A stretch of 10,219 nt of DNA from Comamonas sp. lk (GCA_945875225.1 CAMCJY010000045.1:1-10219); one strand, 5' to 3'. Positions 1 through 7,169 are shown, counted from the first letter of the stretch. Translations and numbers: made by a program. Notes: generated from the letters alone by a model not told the origin.

Positions 1-751
1 GCGACAGGGTCCACACCTGCGGCGCCAGATCCCCTACACCGGCAAGGGGCCGCAAGACCAGAAACTGCGCAATACACAAAATACAGGCCACGGCGCTGGC
101 CCAGCCCACCAGGCGCAAGGCGCCCAGGCGACGCACCAATTCGCCGCTATAGGAAAGGTACAAGGCATAACTCACTGCGCTACCAAACACCAGCGCCGAG
201 CCCAGCCACACGCCCTCGCCCGACAAATTCACCTCATGGCCAAAGACCAGCAAGACACCGCCGTAACTAATGGCAAGTCCCAGCCACTGGTACCGGCTGA
301 TAGCGCGCCGGTAAAAAAGGGCCCCGAGCAGGACGACCAGCGTGGGATTGAGGTACAAAATCAGACGTTCAAACGAGGCGCTGATATAGGCCAGGCCGGC
401 AAAGTCCAAATAGCTGGCTAGGTAATAGCCGGTAAATCCCAACCAGGCAATGCCCAGGCCATCGCGCCAGTGCAGCGCATCGGGCTTGATGCCGTTGCGC
501 TCGCGCCCCGCCCACCAAGCCATCAGGATAAAAAACGGCAGCGCGAAGGCCATGCGCAGCATCAAAAGGGTGACGGCATCGACACCATGGCGGTAGGCCA
601 GTTTGACGATGATGGCCTTGCCGCTAAATGCCACCGCACCCAGCACCGCCAAGGTCAAGCCGCTGGCCAGGCGGGATCGTGGGGGGCTCGGGGCAGCGGC
701 GGGGCTTACAGACGTGGGCAAAAAGGGACTTTCAATGCGCCTCTCACCCAA
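1..751 (-). CDS. EamA/DMT-family membrane transporter, 3' end missing
   Basis: This gene reads leftward and leaves the window at base 1, so its C-terminus is missing. About 250 codons are visible. The translation is strongly hydrophobic, with segments such as LTLAVLGAVAFSGKAIIVKL, LGIAWLGFTGYYLASYLDF and YQWLGLAISYGGVLLVFG. This is the pattern of the EamA repeat in drug/metabolite transporters: a full first repeat (about five helices) and the start of the second. Family members have ten helices and about 300 residues, so roughly the last 50-80 are lost. They act in the inner membrane as exporters of small metabolites; the substrate cannot be told here. No ATG, GTG or TTG lies in frame between an upstream TAA (833-835, also the scoB stop) and codon TTG at 749-751. 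That TTG has GGGAG about 12 bases before it. Another in-frame TTG lies at 719-721. The family is clear; the start is not. Confidence 0.8.
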   Translation of the reverse strand, partial: MGERRIESPFLPTSVSPAAAPSPPRSRLASGLTLAVLGAVAFSGKAIIVKLAYRHGVDAVTLLMLRMAFALPFFILMAWWAGRERNGIKPDALHWRDGLGIAWLGFTGYYLASYLDFAGLAYISASFERLILYLNPTLVVLLGALFYRRAISRYQWLGLAISYGGVLLVFGHEVNLSGEGVWLGSALVFGSAVSYALYLSYSGELVRRLGALRLVGWASAVACILCIAQFLVLRPLAGVGDLAPQVWTLS

Positions 752-832
752 GAGCTCGTTGGGCTCCCAGTCTAGGCAGTAGCTGCGCGCGGCGTATTGC
801 GATAGGTCAAGGTAATGTGAAGAAAAAAGTGC

Positions 833-1471
833 TTAGTGCAATGGCACACCGGTTTTGGACTGGACAAATTCGCGTGTCACCCCAGGCGCCAACTCCACCA
901 CTTTCAGACCCTGCGGCGTCACGTCCATCACCGCCAGGTCGGTGATGATGCGGTCCACCACACCCACCCCCGTCAGTGGCAAGGTGCATTGGGGCAAAAT
1001 TTTCAGGTCTTCGCTGCCGTCTTTCTTTTTGGCCACATGCTCCATGAGCACGATGACGCGCTTGACGCCAGCGACCAAATCCATGGCGCCGCCCATACCT
1101 TTGACCATCTTGCCCGGAATCATCCAGTTGGCCAGGTCGCCATGTTCGCTCACTTGCATGGCGCCCAAAATGCTCAGGTTGATCTTGCCACCACGGATCA
1201 TGGCAAAGCTCTCGTGGCTGCCAAAAATGCTGGAGCCTTTGATAGTGGTCACCGTCTGCTTGCCGGCGTTGATCAGGTCAGCGTCTACCGCGTCTTCCGT
1301 GGGAAAGGGGCCGATGCCCAGCATGCCGTTTTCGCTTTGCAGCCAGACTTCTTTGTCGCTGGGTACAAAGTTGGCCACCAGCGTGGGGATGCCAATGCCC
1401 AGGTTCACGTAAAAACCGTCTTCCAGTTCTTGCGCCGCACGCGCAGCCATTTGGTCTTGTGTCCAGCTCAT
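833..1471 (-). CDS. scoB: Succinyl-CoA:3-ketoacid CoA-transferase, subunit B
   Basis: This is the B subunit of a family I CoA-transferase, 212 residues, normal for a bacterial SCOT B subunit. With ScoA it moves CoA between succinyl-CoA and acetoacetate, linking ketone-body or acetoacetate use to the TCA cycle in the cytoplasm. The family active-site signature LQSENGMLG is present; its glutamate, E47, is the residue that forms the covalent CoA thioester in this family. The glycine-rich stretch NLGIGIP lies at 23-29. The ATG at 1471-1469 is supported by AGGAG (1483-1479) seven bases upstream. That Shine-Dalgarno lies inside the end of scoA, and only two bases separate the scoA stop from this start, so the two are almost certainly one translationally linked operon. 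Closely related acetate/3-ketoacid transferases (AtoA type) share the fold, so the exact substrate is inferred. Confidence 0.93.
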   Translation of the reverse strand: MSWTQDQMAARAAQELEDGFYVNLGIGIPTLVANFVPSDKEVWLQSENGMLGIGPFPTEDAVDADLINAGKQTVTTIKGSSIFGSHESFAMIRGGKINLSILGAMQVSEHGDLANWMIPGKMVKGMGGAMDLVAGVKRVIVLMEHVAKKKDGSEDLKILPQCTLPLTGVGVVDRIITDLAVMDVTPQGLKVVELAPGVTREFVQSKTGVPLH

Positions 1472-1473
1472 GC

Positions 1474-2211
1474 TCAGGCTCCTGCTTTTTCGGTTTGTGC
1501 CGCGTGGTCGTTCGGTGTTTCGGTGATGGTGCGTTTTTCAATGCGTTTTTCGGGCGTGGCGTTGAGCACCAGGCGGTGCACGTAAATACCGGCCAGATGT
1601 ACATCGTCCGGTGCGATGGCACCGGTCTCAACGATTTCTTCTACCTCCACTACCGTAATTTTTCCGGCCATGGCCACTGCCGGGTTGAAGTTGCGAGCCG
1701 TCAGGCGAAACTGCAAATTACCGGACTTGTCGGCCCGGTGCGCTTTGACCAGCGACACATCGGGCATCAAAGCGCGCTCCATGACATAGGTTTCACCGTC
1801 AAACTCGCGCAATTCTTTGCCCTCGGCGACGAGGGTGCCGACGCCGGTTTTGGTGAAGAAGGCGGGGATGCCAGCGCCGCCTGCACGCAGCTTTTCGGCT
1901 AGCGTACCCTGGGGCGTGAATTCCAGGGCCAGTTCACCGGCCAGGTACTGGCGCTCAAACTCTTTGTTCTCGCCCACGTAGCTAGAAATCATTTTTTTGA
2001 TCTGGCGGGTTTCCAGCAGCTTGCCCAAACCGAAGCCATCGACGCCGGCGTTGTTGGAAATCGCGGTCAGGTTTTGCTTGCCACTGTCGCGCAGCGCCTC
2101 AATCAAGGCCTCGGGAATGCCACACAAGCCAAAACCACCCACCGCAATGAGTTGGCCGTCCTGCACGACGCCATCAAGCGCCGCTTTGGCGCTGGGATAA
2201 ATTTTGTTCAC
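1474..2211 (-). CDS. scoA: Succinyl-CoA:3-ketoacid CoA-transferase, subunit A
   Basis: This is the A subunit of the same CoA-transferase, 245 residues. The family I signature lies near the N-terminus: DGQLIAVGGFGLCGIP at 18-33, with the GGFGxxGxP glycine pattern. Further family-typical blocks are ISNNAGVDGFGLGKLL, GTLAEKLRAGGAGIPAFFT and the RIEKRT motif near the C-terminus. Homologues usually stop near 230-235 residues. Here a hydrophilic tail of about 15 residues (TETPNDHAAQTEKAGA) follows RIEKRT, and the DNA of that tail carries the scoB Shine-Dalgarno. The start is GTG at 2211-2209, with GGAGA six bases upstream. The next upstream ATG (at 2224) is in another frame. It is the first gene of the leftward operon scoA-scoB, which the EamA transporter may join. 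Substrate assignment against other family I transferases (AtoD type) is by overall resemblance only. Confidence 0.93.
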   Translation of the reverse strand: MNKIYPSAKAALDGVVQDGQLIAVGGFGLCGIPEALIEALRDSGKQNLTAISNNAGVDGFGLGKLLETRQIKKMISSYVGENKEFERQYLAGELALEFTPQGTLAEKLRAGGAGIPAFFTKTGVGTLVAEGKELREFDGETYVMERALMPDVSLVKAHRADKSGNLQFRLTARNFNPAVAMAGKITVVEVEEIVETGAIAPDDVHLAGIYVHRLVLNATPEKRIEKRTITETPNDHAAQTEKAGA

Positions 2212-2217
2212 ACAACT

Positions 2218-2222
2218 TCTCC
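2218..2222 (-). promoter_or_regulatory. Shine-Dalgarno fixing the GTG start of scoA
   Basis: On the minus strand the sequence is GGAGA followed by six bases and GTG. The spacing is close to ideal and supports a GTG start for scoA rather than an internal ATG. Confidence 0.7.
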
Positions 2223-2287
2223 ATGGAAACTAAAGGGCCGAGACTGCAAAACATCTCGCAGAGGGGTTCGCACCTATGCCAAATGGG

Positions 2288-2306
2288 GCTGGGCAGTCCT
2301 GCCAGC
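2288..2306. repeat. Imperfect inverted repeat in the scoA-slyX divergent region
   Basis: The sequence reads GCTGG-G-CAG-TC-CTG-CCAGC, a near-perfect palindrome with one unpaired G. It lies about 80 bases before the scoA start and about 115 before slyX, so a regulator-binding site for either side is possible. As RNA the loop would be too tight for a good terminator. No regulator gene is visible in the window to pair with it. Confidence 0.35.
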
Positions 2307-2320
2307 GCGCATTTTGACTG

Positions 2321-2336
2321 ATTGGCCTGACCCAAT
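2321..2336. promoter_or_regulatory. Candidate operator, inverted repeat ATTGG-N6-CCAAT
   Basis: Perfect 5-base arms, ATTGG (2321-2325) and CCAAT (2332-2336), flank CCTGAC in the middle of the 211-base divergent region. The spacing includes a T-N11-A pattern like the core of LysR-type regulator sites. A TTGACT hexamer (2314-2319) lies just left on the plus strand and a TTGACA (2356-2351) just right on the minus strand. Neither has a good -10 at 16-18 bases, so no promoter is called there. No LysR-type gene is present in the window. Confidence 0.3.
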
Positions 2337-2410
2337 ACTTGCATCGGGATTGTCAATGTGCCGGGCAAAGGCATCGGAAAGGTGCAGCCCGATAGGCAAG
2401 GCGCCAAAGG

Positions 2411-2416
2411 CACAAT
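2411..2416 (+). promoter_or_regulatory. Possible -10 element of slyX
   Basis: CACAAT matches four of six bases of the TATAAT consensus. It ends exactly six bases before the slyX ATG, so a transcript from it would begin at or next to the start codon. There is no recognisable -35 at 16-18 bases. The same layout occurs before dnaG. On its own this is weak evidence. Confidence 0.25.
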
Positions 2417-2422
2417 GGCAGC

Positions 2423-2665
2423 ATGACTGAGCAAACCACCCCTGCCGAAACGCCCGAATCGCTCAGCGACGCACGCCTGACCGCCTTGGAAATCAAAGCC
2501 AGCTTTGCCGAAGACCTTTTAGACAAGTTGGACCAGACAGTGATCCGCCAGCAAACCCAAATTGCCGCGCTGATTAGCGAGGTACTGCATTTGCGCCAGC
2601 AAATCGGCAGCGCGCAAGGCAACACCCCACGCAACCTGCGCGATGAACTGCCGCCGCATTACTAA
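2423..2665 (+). CDS. slyX: SlyX-family coiled-coil protein
   Basis: An 80-residue protein matching the SlyX family in length and sequence. It has the N-terminal RLTALEIKASFAEDLLDKLDQ block (with LEIKASFAEDLLD at its core), then a Q/I/L-rich stretch around QQTQIAALISEVLHLRQQI, and the near-invariant C-terminal RDELPPHY. Residues about 15-62 show heptad-like hydrophobic spacing and should form a coiled coil. SlyX proteins are small, cytoplasmic and widespread in proteobacteria. The name comes from a gene next to slyD in E. coli, and no biochemical role is established that I know of. No purine-rich Shine-Dalgarno precedes the ATG; a -10-like hexamer sits six bases before it. It is divergent from scoA, and the next gene begins 92 bases downstream. 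Confidence 0.9.
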   Translation: MTEQTTPAETPESLSDARLTALEIKASFAEDLLDKLDQTVIRQQTQIAALISEVLHLRQQIGSAQGNTPRNLRDELPPHY

Positions 2666-2677
2666 AGCCTCGGCTTT
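2664..2677 (+). terminator. Weak hairpin at the slyX stop
   Basis: AAAGCC and GGCTTT are perfect inverted arms around TC, overlapping the last two bases of the slyX TAA. Folded as RNA it gives a five-pair stem with a CUCG loop. The following bases are CAAAAC, so there is no U-tract and a working intrinsic terminator is doubtful. It may only mark the 3' end of the slyX message. Confidence 0.25.
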
Positions 2678-2709
2678 CAAAACACCACACCGTGCCGCCA
2701 GCGTCGCCC

Positions 2710-2715
2710 CATAAT
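2710..2715 (+). promoter_or_regulatory. Possible -10 element upstream of the peroxidase gene
   Basis: CATAAT matches five of six consensus bases and lies about 42 bases before the ATG at 2758. The hexamer 17 bases upstream (ACACCG) does not resemble a -35. Together with the 92-base gap after slyX it could start a transcript covering the peroxidase gene and ggt. Confidence 0.3.
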
Positions 2716-2757
2716 TCCCCGACACGCCCCATTGTTTCTAAACCCCAGGACCCGCCC

Positions 2758-3330
2758 ATGCCCCGCTACCCCCTGCCCGACCTGAACAGCTTGCCTGCCG
2801 ATATCCAAGAAAAAATTATGGAAGTGCAGGAAAAATCTGGTTTTATCCCGCATGTGTTTCTGGCGCTGGCGCGCCGTCCGGCCGAATGGCGGGCGTTTTT
2901 CGCTTACCACGATGCACTGATGTTGCGCGAGGGGTCCAGCCTGAGCAAAGGCGACCGCGAAATGATTATTACGGCCACCAGCGCGTCCAACCAGTGCCTG
3001 TACTGCGTAGTGGCTCACGGCGCACTCTTACGCATTTATGAGAAAAAGCCCTTGCTGGCCGACCAGGTGGCGACCAATTACCGTAAGGCCGACATCAGCC
3101 CGCGCCAGCGCGCCATGCTGGACTTTGCAATGAAAGTCTGCCAGGCCAGCCACACGGTGGAGGAAGCCGACTTTGCCGCATTGCACGCGCATGGTTTTGA
3201 CGATGAGGACATCTGGGACATCGCCGGCATCACCGCCTTTTTCGGCCTGTCCAACCGGGTCGCCAATGTAAGCGGCATGATGCCCAACCCGGAGTTCTAT
3301 ACCTTGGGGCGTCTGCCCCGGCAAAAATAG
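2758..3330 (+). CDS. AhpD-like peroxidase-related protein (CMD family)
   Basis: A 190-residue cytoplasmic protein of the carboxymuconolactone decarboxylase/AhpD superfamily, of the 'uncharacterised peroxidase-related enzyme' type. The active-site pattern is intact: E68, then C80-x2-C83-x3-H87 within SNQCLYCVVAHG. The E-to-C spacing of 12 and C-to-H spacing of 7 equal those of AhpD alkylhydroperoxidase (E118, C130, C133, H137 in the M. tuberculosis enzyme). The N-terminal part (SGFIPHVFLALARRP) and the C-terminal NVSGMMPNPEF block are typical of this subgroup. An in-frame ATG at 2692 would add 22 residues, rich in proline and serine and without a ribosome site. The ATG at 2758 has AGGA seven bases upstream and matches the usual MPRYPLPDL-type start. 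ggt starts 8 bases after the stop. The in vivo substrate and reductant are unknown. Confidence 0.88.
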   Translation: MPRYPLPDLNSLPADIQEKIMEVQEKSGFIPHVFLALARRPAEWRAFFAYHDALMLREGSSLSKGDREMIITATSASNQCLYCVVAHGALLRIYEKKPLLADQVATNYRKADISPRQRAMLDFAMKVCQASHTVEEADFAALHAHGFDDEDIWDIAGITAFFGLSNRVANVSGMMPNPEFYTLGRLPRQK

Positions 3331-3338
3331 ACCGCCAC

Positions 3339-5252
3339 ATGGCCAGCCAACCCCTGCAAGGATTGCGTTGGAATTTCGGCAGTCTTACCATGGCTTGGCG
3401 AGCTTTCGACGGCACACTTCGCCCATGTGTGCAGCAGCGCTTGCACGCAGCGCTGGGCGGCCTGCTCCTAGGTACGGCTTTGTGCGCTTCAGTGCAGGCA
3501 CAAACAACTACCCCTGCGGCCATCGCGCAACCCGAAGGCGCGAGCAAGATCGTCCAAAACCCCGGCTGGCATTTTCAAAAACAGGCCGTCGCCGCGGCCA
3601 ACCCCTTGGCCACCGAAGCGGGTTACGCCATGCTGGCAGCAGGCGGCAGTGCCGTCGATGCGGCCATCGCGGTGCAAATGGTGCTCAGCCTGGTCGAGCC
3701 CCAAAGCAGCGGTATCGGCGGCGGCGCGTTTTTAGTGCACTTTGACGGCAAAAACGTACAAGCCTATGACGGGCGCGAGACCGCCCCAGCGCAAGCCGGA
3801 CCGGATTTGTTCCTGACTACGGACGGCAAACCCATGGCCATGAAGCAGGCCATCGTCGGCGGGCGTGCAGTAGGCGTTCCCGGGGCACTGCGCATGCTGG
3901 CCCTGGCCCACACCACGCACGGCAAACTGCCCTGGGCTTTTTTGTTCGCACCGGCGATAGGCCTGGCACGCGATGGCTTTGCGGTCAGCCCCCGCCTGGC
4001 CGCATTGCTGGCCGCCGAGACCGCTTTGCAAAAAGACCCGGTGGCGGCGGCCTATTTTTATGACATCCAAGGCCGCCCCTGGCAGGCAGGGCATCTGCTG
4101 CGCAACCCGGAGTTGGCCGCTGTTTTGCAGCGTGTAGCCACCGAAGGCCCGGATGCATTGATGACCGGCGAAGTGGCCCAAGCCATGGTCAAGGCGGTAC
4201 GCCAGCACCCGAGCAACCCCGGGCTGCTGCAGTTAAGCGACCTGGCCGCTTACCGCCCGGTGCTGCGCCAACCGCTGTGTGCTAACTACGCTATTGCGCC
4301 CAAAACCTACCGCCTGTGCGGCATGCCGCCGCCGAGTTCGGGCATGCTTACCGTCGCCTCTATCCTCAAAACCCTGGACTTCACGCCGGCCGCAAGCCTG
4401 CCCTTGACCAAGGGCCAGCCCGGTGCCGACTGGTTGCACCTGTATAGCGAAGCTGCGCGCCTGGCCTTTGCCGACCGCGCCGCCTATGTGGCGGACCCGG
4501 CTTTTACACCCGCTCCTGCAGGCGATTGGCTCAACCTGGTGCAACCGGCTTACCTGCAAGCGCGCGCCGCGGCTATCGCGCCCCAAGGCCCGGTAATGCC
4601 GCAAGTGCAAGCAGGCAGGCCCGGCGCACCGCAAGAGCCTTTGAGCTGGGCGCCCATGGCCGAACAAATCGAGCATGGCACCTCGCACATCTCGGTGCTC
4701 GATCGCTGGGGCCATGCGCTGGCCATGACTACCACCATTGAAGACGCCTTTGGCGCGCGCCTGATGGTGAACCGGGGCGGGGGCCTGGCCGGTGGTTTTT
4801 TACTGAACAACCAGCTCACCGACTTCAGCTTCAGCCCTGAGGGCGCCGATGGCAAACCCGTGGCCAACCGGGTGCAGGCAGGCAAGCGGCCCCGCTCGTC
4901 CATGGCGCCCACCTTGGTGTTTGATGCGGACAGCGGCGCGCTGCAATTGAGCGGCGGCAGCCCTGGGGGCGCCTTCATCATTCACTTCACCGCCAAGGCG
5001 CTGTACGGTGTGCTGCGCTGGGGCCTGAGCCCGCAAGCGGCTATAGACCTGCCCAATTTCGCCAGCATGGAGGGCACTACCTTTTTAGAAAAAGGCCGCT
5101 TTGCCCCGGCCACCGCGGCAGTCTTGCAAGCGCGTGGTCACCAGGTGCTCGAAATTGCGCTGACCAGCGGCTTGCAAGTGCTGGCACGCACGCCCAGGGG
5201 CTGGGCCGGCGGTGCGGACGGCCGGCGCGAAGGCGTGGTGCTGGGCGACTGA
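3339..5252 (+). CDS. ggt: Gamma-glutamyltransferase, exported
   Basis: An N-terminal-nucleophile enzyme that cleaves gamma-glutamyl bonds, typically of glutathione, by hydrolysis or transpeptidation in the periplasm. Family precursors cut themselves into large and small subunits. The nucleophile and cleavage point is T448 in EHGTSHISVLD, so the subunits would be about 390 and 190 residues. Other hallmarks are DGRETAP (substrate-binding Arg region), PPPSSGM, the RPRSSMAPTLVFD block and GGSPGGAFII (the GG pair forms the oxyanion hole in E. coli GGT). A hydrophobic stretch at about 37-50 followed by VQA at 52-54 looks like a signal peptide cut after A54. At 637 residues it is longer than the usual 570-590. 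The excess is at the N-terminus, and M18 (ATG at 3390) or V31 (GTG at 3429) would give a more normal signal peptide. None of the three starts has a clear Shine-Dalgarno. Confidence 0.93.
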   Translation: MASQPLQGLRWNFGSLTMAWRAFDGTLRPCVQQRLHAALGGLLLGTALCASVQAQTTTPAAIAQPEGASKIVQNPGWHFQKQAVAAANPLATEAGYAMLAAGGSAVDAAIAVQMVLSLVEPQSSGIGGGAFLVHFDGKNVQAYDGRETAPAQAGPDLFLTTDGKPMAMKQAIVGGRAVGVPGALRMLALAHTTHGKLPWAFLFAPAIGLARDGFAVSPRLAALLAAETALQKDPVAAAYFYDIQGRPWQAGHLLRNPELAAVLQRVATEGPDALMTGEVAQAMVKAVRQHPSNPGLLQLSDLAAYRPVLRQPLCANYAIAPKTYRLCGMPPPSSGMLTVASILKTLDFTPAASLPLTKGQPGADWLHLYSEAARLAFADRAAYVADPAFTPAPAGDWLNLVQPAYLQARAAAIAPQGPVMPQVQAGRPGAPQEPLSWAPMAEQIEHGTSHISVLDRWGHALAMTTTIEDAFGARLMVNRGGGLAGGFLLNNQLTDFSFSPEGADGKPVANRVQAGKRPRSSMAPTLVFDADSGALQLSGGSPGGAFIIHFTAKALYGVLRWGLSPQAAIDLPNFASMEGTTFLEKGRFAPATAAVLQARGHQVLEIALTSGLQVLARTPRGWAGGADGRREGVVLGD

Positions 5253-5267
5253 GCCCGGCCCCACTCC

Positions 5268-5273
5268 TACAAT
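5268..5273 (+). promoter_or_regulatory. Candidate -10 element of a leaderless dnaG promoter
   Basis: TACAAT (five of six consensus bases) is followed by six bases, CTTGCG, and the dnaG ATG. Transcription usually begins six or seven bases after the -10, which would put the first base at or beside the ATG. No Shine-Dalgarno-like sequence precedes the ATG, which fits a leaderless message. No convincing -35 lies 16-18 bases upstream (region 5244-5251), so the call rests on the -10 and its position. Confidence 0.4.
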
Positions 5274-5279
5274 CTTGCG

Positions 5280-7169
5280 ATGGCGATCCCCCAGACTTTT
5301 ATCCAGGAATTGTTGGCCCGCGCCGATATTGTGGACATCGTCGGGCGCTATGTGCAGCTTAAAAAAGGCGGGGCCAATTTCATGGGCTTGTGCCCTTTTC
5401 ATGGCGAAAAATCCCCTTCCTTCTCGGTCAGCCCCAGCAAGCAGTTTTTCCATTGCTTTGGCTGCGGCAAAAACGGCAATGCCATCGGCTTTTTGATGGA
5501 CCATGCCGGTATGAGCTTTATCGAGGCAGTGCAAGACCTGGCGCAGCAATTTGGCATGCAAGTGCCGCAGGAAGACGCCTCGCCGCAAGACCGTGCACGC
5601 GCCCAGGAACAAAAGGAAAAACAGCACACGCTGACCAGCGTGCTAGAAAAAGCCGGGGATGCCTACCGGCGCCAGCTCAAAGACGCACCGCGTGCGGTGG
5701 CCTACCTTAAAGGGCGTGGCCTGTCGGGGGAAGTGGCCAAGCGCTTTGGCCTTGGGTATGCGCCCGAGGGCTGGCGCAGCCTGGCCAGCGTGTTCCCGCA
5801 ATACGATGACCCGCTGCTGGTGGAAAGCGGTCTGGTCATCAGCAATGCCGAAGAAGGCGGCGAAGAAAAACGCTACGACCGCTTTCGCGACCGCGTGATG
5901 TTCCCCATACGCAATATCAAAGGCGAGTGCATCGGCTTTGGCGGCCGCGTGCTCGGAGATGAAAAACCCAAATACCTCAACTCGCCCGAGACCCCGGTAT
6001 TCAGCAAAGGGCGCGAGCTGTACGGCTTGTTTGAAGCGCGCGCCTATCTGAGAGAAAAAGGCTACGTGCTGGTGACCGAGGGCTATATGGACGTGGTGGC
6101 GTTGGCGCAGTTGGGATTTCCCAATGCGGTAGCCACCCTGGGAACGGCCTGCACGCCAGACCATGTGCAAAAGCTTTTCCGCTTTACCGACGCAGTGGTA
6201 TTTAGCTTTGACGGCGACGGCGCAGGCCGGCGCGCGGCGCGCAAAGCCCTGGACGGCGCCCTGTCCTACGCCAGTGATGTGCGCAACATTAAGTTTTTGT
6301 TTTTGCCCGAAGAACACGACCCGGACAGTTTTATCCGCGCCCACGGCAGCGAGGCCTTTGCGCTGGCGGTGGCTACGGCCACGCCGCTAAGCCGCTTTTT
6401 GTTAGAGGCGGCTAGCGAAGGCTGCGACTTGCACAGCGCCGAAGGCCGGGCCCATCTGTCCAGCAACGCCAAACCCTTGTGGAGCGCCCTGCCCCAAGGC
6501 GCGCTCAAGCTGCAACTGCTGGGCGAAATTGCCGACCTGGTGCAACTGAACTCGCGTGAACTATCCCAGCTGTGGCTTCCAGGCCATGGCAACGATGGCA
6601 GCGCAGCACGCAAGGCAGAAAAAAGCGCCAAACCACGCGGCAGCTGGGACGGTGCAGCGCCCGGCACCCGCGCCTGGAGTTCCGCCGGCGCGCGCAGCCG
6701 TGGGCCGACGCGTGCGGGCTTGCGCGCACAACCGGCCAGCCGCGCCGAACACGCAGCGCGCATATTGCTGGCGCAAAGCCATTTGTGGGCCGGCCTGTCC
6801 AACGAAGACCAGGCCATGCTGTGCGAGCAGCCGGCGCCACTGGCGCAGCTCTTTGTATGGTTGGAGAGCCAGTTACATGAGCACGGGCCTTTGAATTGGA
6901 CCGCACTGCGCAGCGAAATGGCGGGCCAGGACTTTGAGGATCTGGCCCTGCGCCTGATGGGTGGGGCTACCGCGCCCTCCGAACACAGCGAGGAGGCGGC
7001 ACTGGATTTGCGCGATGTCCTTAAGCGCTTGGGTATTGACCGCCTCACCGCAGAAATGACGGTGATTGCCGCCCAAGTAGCCGATCCCGAGGTGCGCCAG
7101 CGCTACCGGACGCTGGAAACGCGAAAAAAAGCCTTAATCGAAGAATTGGAATCGGTAAAATTGGTATAA
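5280..7169 (+). CDS. dnaG: DNA primase DnaG
   Basis: This is replicative primase, which lays down RNA primers at the fork together with the DnaB helicase; 629 residues against 581 in E. coli. The N-terminal zinc-binding domain has C38, H41, C59 and C62 (CPFHGEKSPSF and HCFGCG). The RNA polymerase core follows, with RFRDRVMFPI and GFGGRVLGDEKPKYLNSPET. The TOPRIM fold carries E267 in TEGYMDV and D311/D313 in FSFDGDGAG, equal to the E. coli metal ligands E265, D309 and D311. A basic, Gly/Ala/Arg/Ser-rich linker at about 437-487 explains most of the extra length. The C-terminal part, from RAEHAARILLAQ to KALIEELESVKLV, fits the helicase-binding domain. The start agrees with the common N-terminus IPQTFIQELLARADIVDIV. 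It lies 27 bases after ggt, and rpoD follows. The rpoD promoter overlaps its stop codon. Confidence 0.97.
   Translation: MAIPQTFIQELLARADIVDIVGRYVQLKKGGANFMGLCPFHGEKSPSFSVSPSKQFFHCFGCGKNGNAIGFLMDHAGMSFIEAVQDLAQQFGMQVPQEDASPQDRARAQEQKEKQHTLTSVLEKAGDAYRRQLKDAPRAVAYLKGRGLSGEVAKRFGLGYAPEGWRSLASVFPQYDDPLLVESGLVISNAEEGGEEKRYDRFRDRVMFPIRNIKGECIGFGGRVLGDEKPKYLNSPETPVFSKGRELYGLFEARAYLREKGYVLVTEGYMDVVALAQLGFPNAVATLGTACTPDHVQKLFRFTDAVVFSFDGDGAGRRAARKALDGALSYASDVRNIKFLFLPEEHDPDSFIRAHGSEAFALAVATATPLSRFLLEAASEGCDLHSAEGRAHLSSNAKPLWSALPQGALKLQLLGEIADLVQLNSRELSQLWLPGHGNDGSAARKAEKSAKPRGSWDGAAPGTRAWSSAGARSRGPTRAGLRAQPASRAEHAARILLAQSHLWAGLSNEDQAMLCEQPAPLAQLFVWLESQLHEHGPLNWTALRSEMAGQDFEDLALRLMGGATAPSEHSEEAALDLRDVLKRLGIDRLTAEMTVIAAQVADPEVRQRYRTLETRKKALIEELESVKLV

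Noticed and set aside
836..1585. Plus-strand open frame of 249 codons across scoB and the end of scoA
   Set aside because: The minus strand carries the CoA-transferase active-site motif and a strong Shine-Dalgarno. The plus frame is a His/Gln-rich shadow.
2314..2356. Promoters using TTGACT (plus, 2314-2319) or TTGACA (minus, 2356-2351)
   Set aside because: Neither has a TATAAT-like hexamer at 16-18 bases: ACTTGC and GGGTCA are found instead.
2692..2757. Upstream ATG at 2692 as the start of the peroxidase-related gene
   Set aside because: The added 22 residues are unlike family N-termini and have no ribosome site. The ATG at 2758 has AGGA at seven bases.
6266..7048. Antisense open frame of 260 codons opposite the dnaG 3' half
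   Set aside because: It is Ser/Arg/Ala-rich shadow sequence of the primase linker and helicase-binding domain, with no family features.
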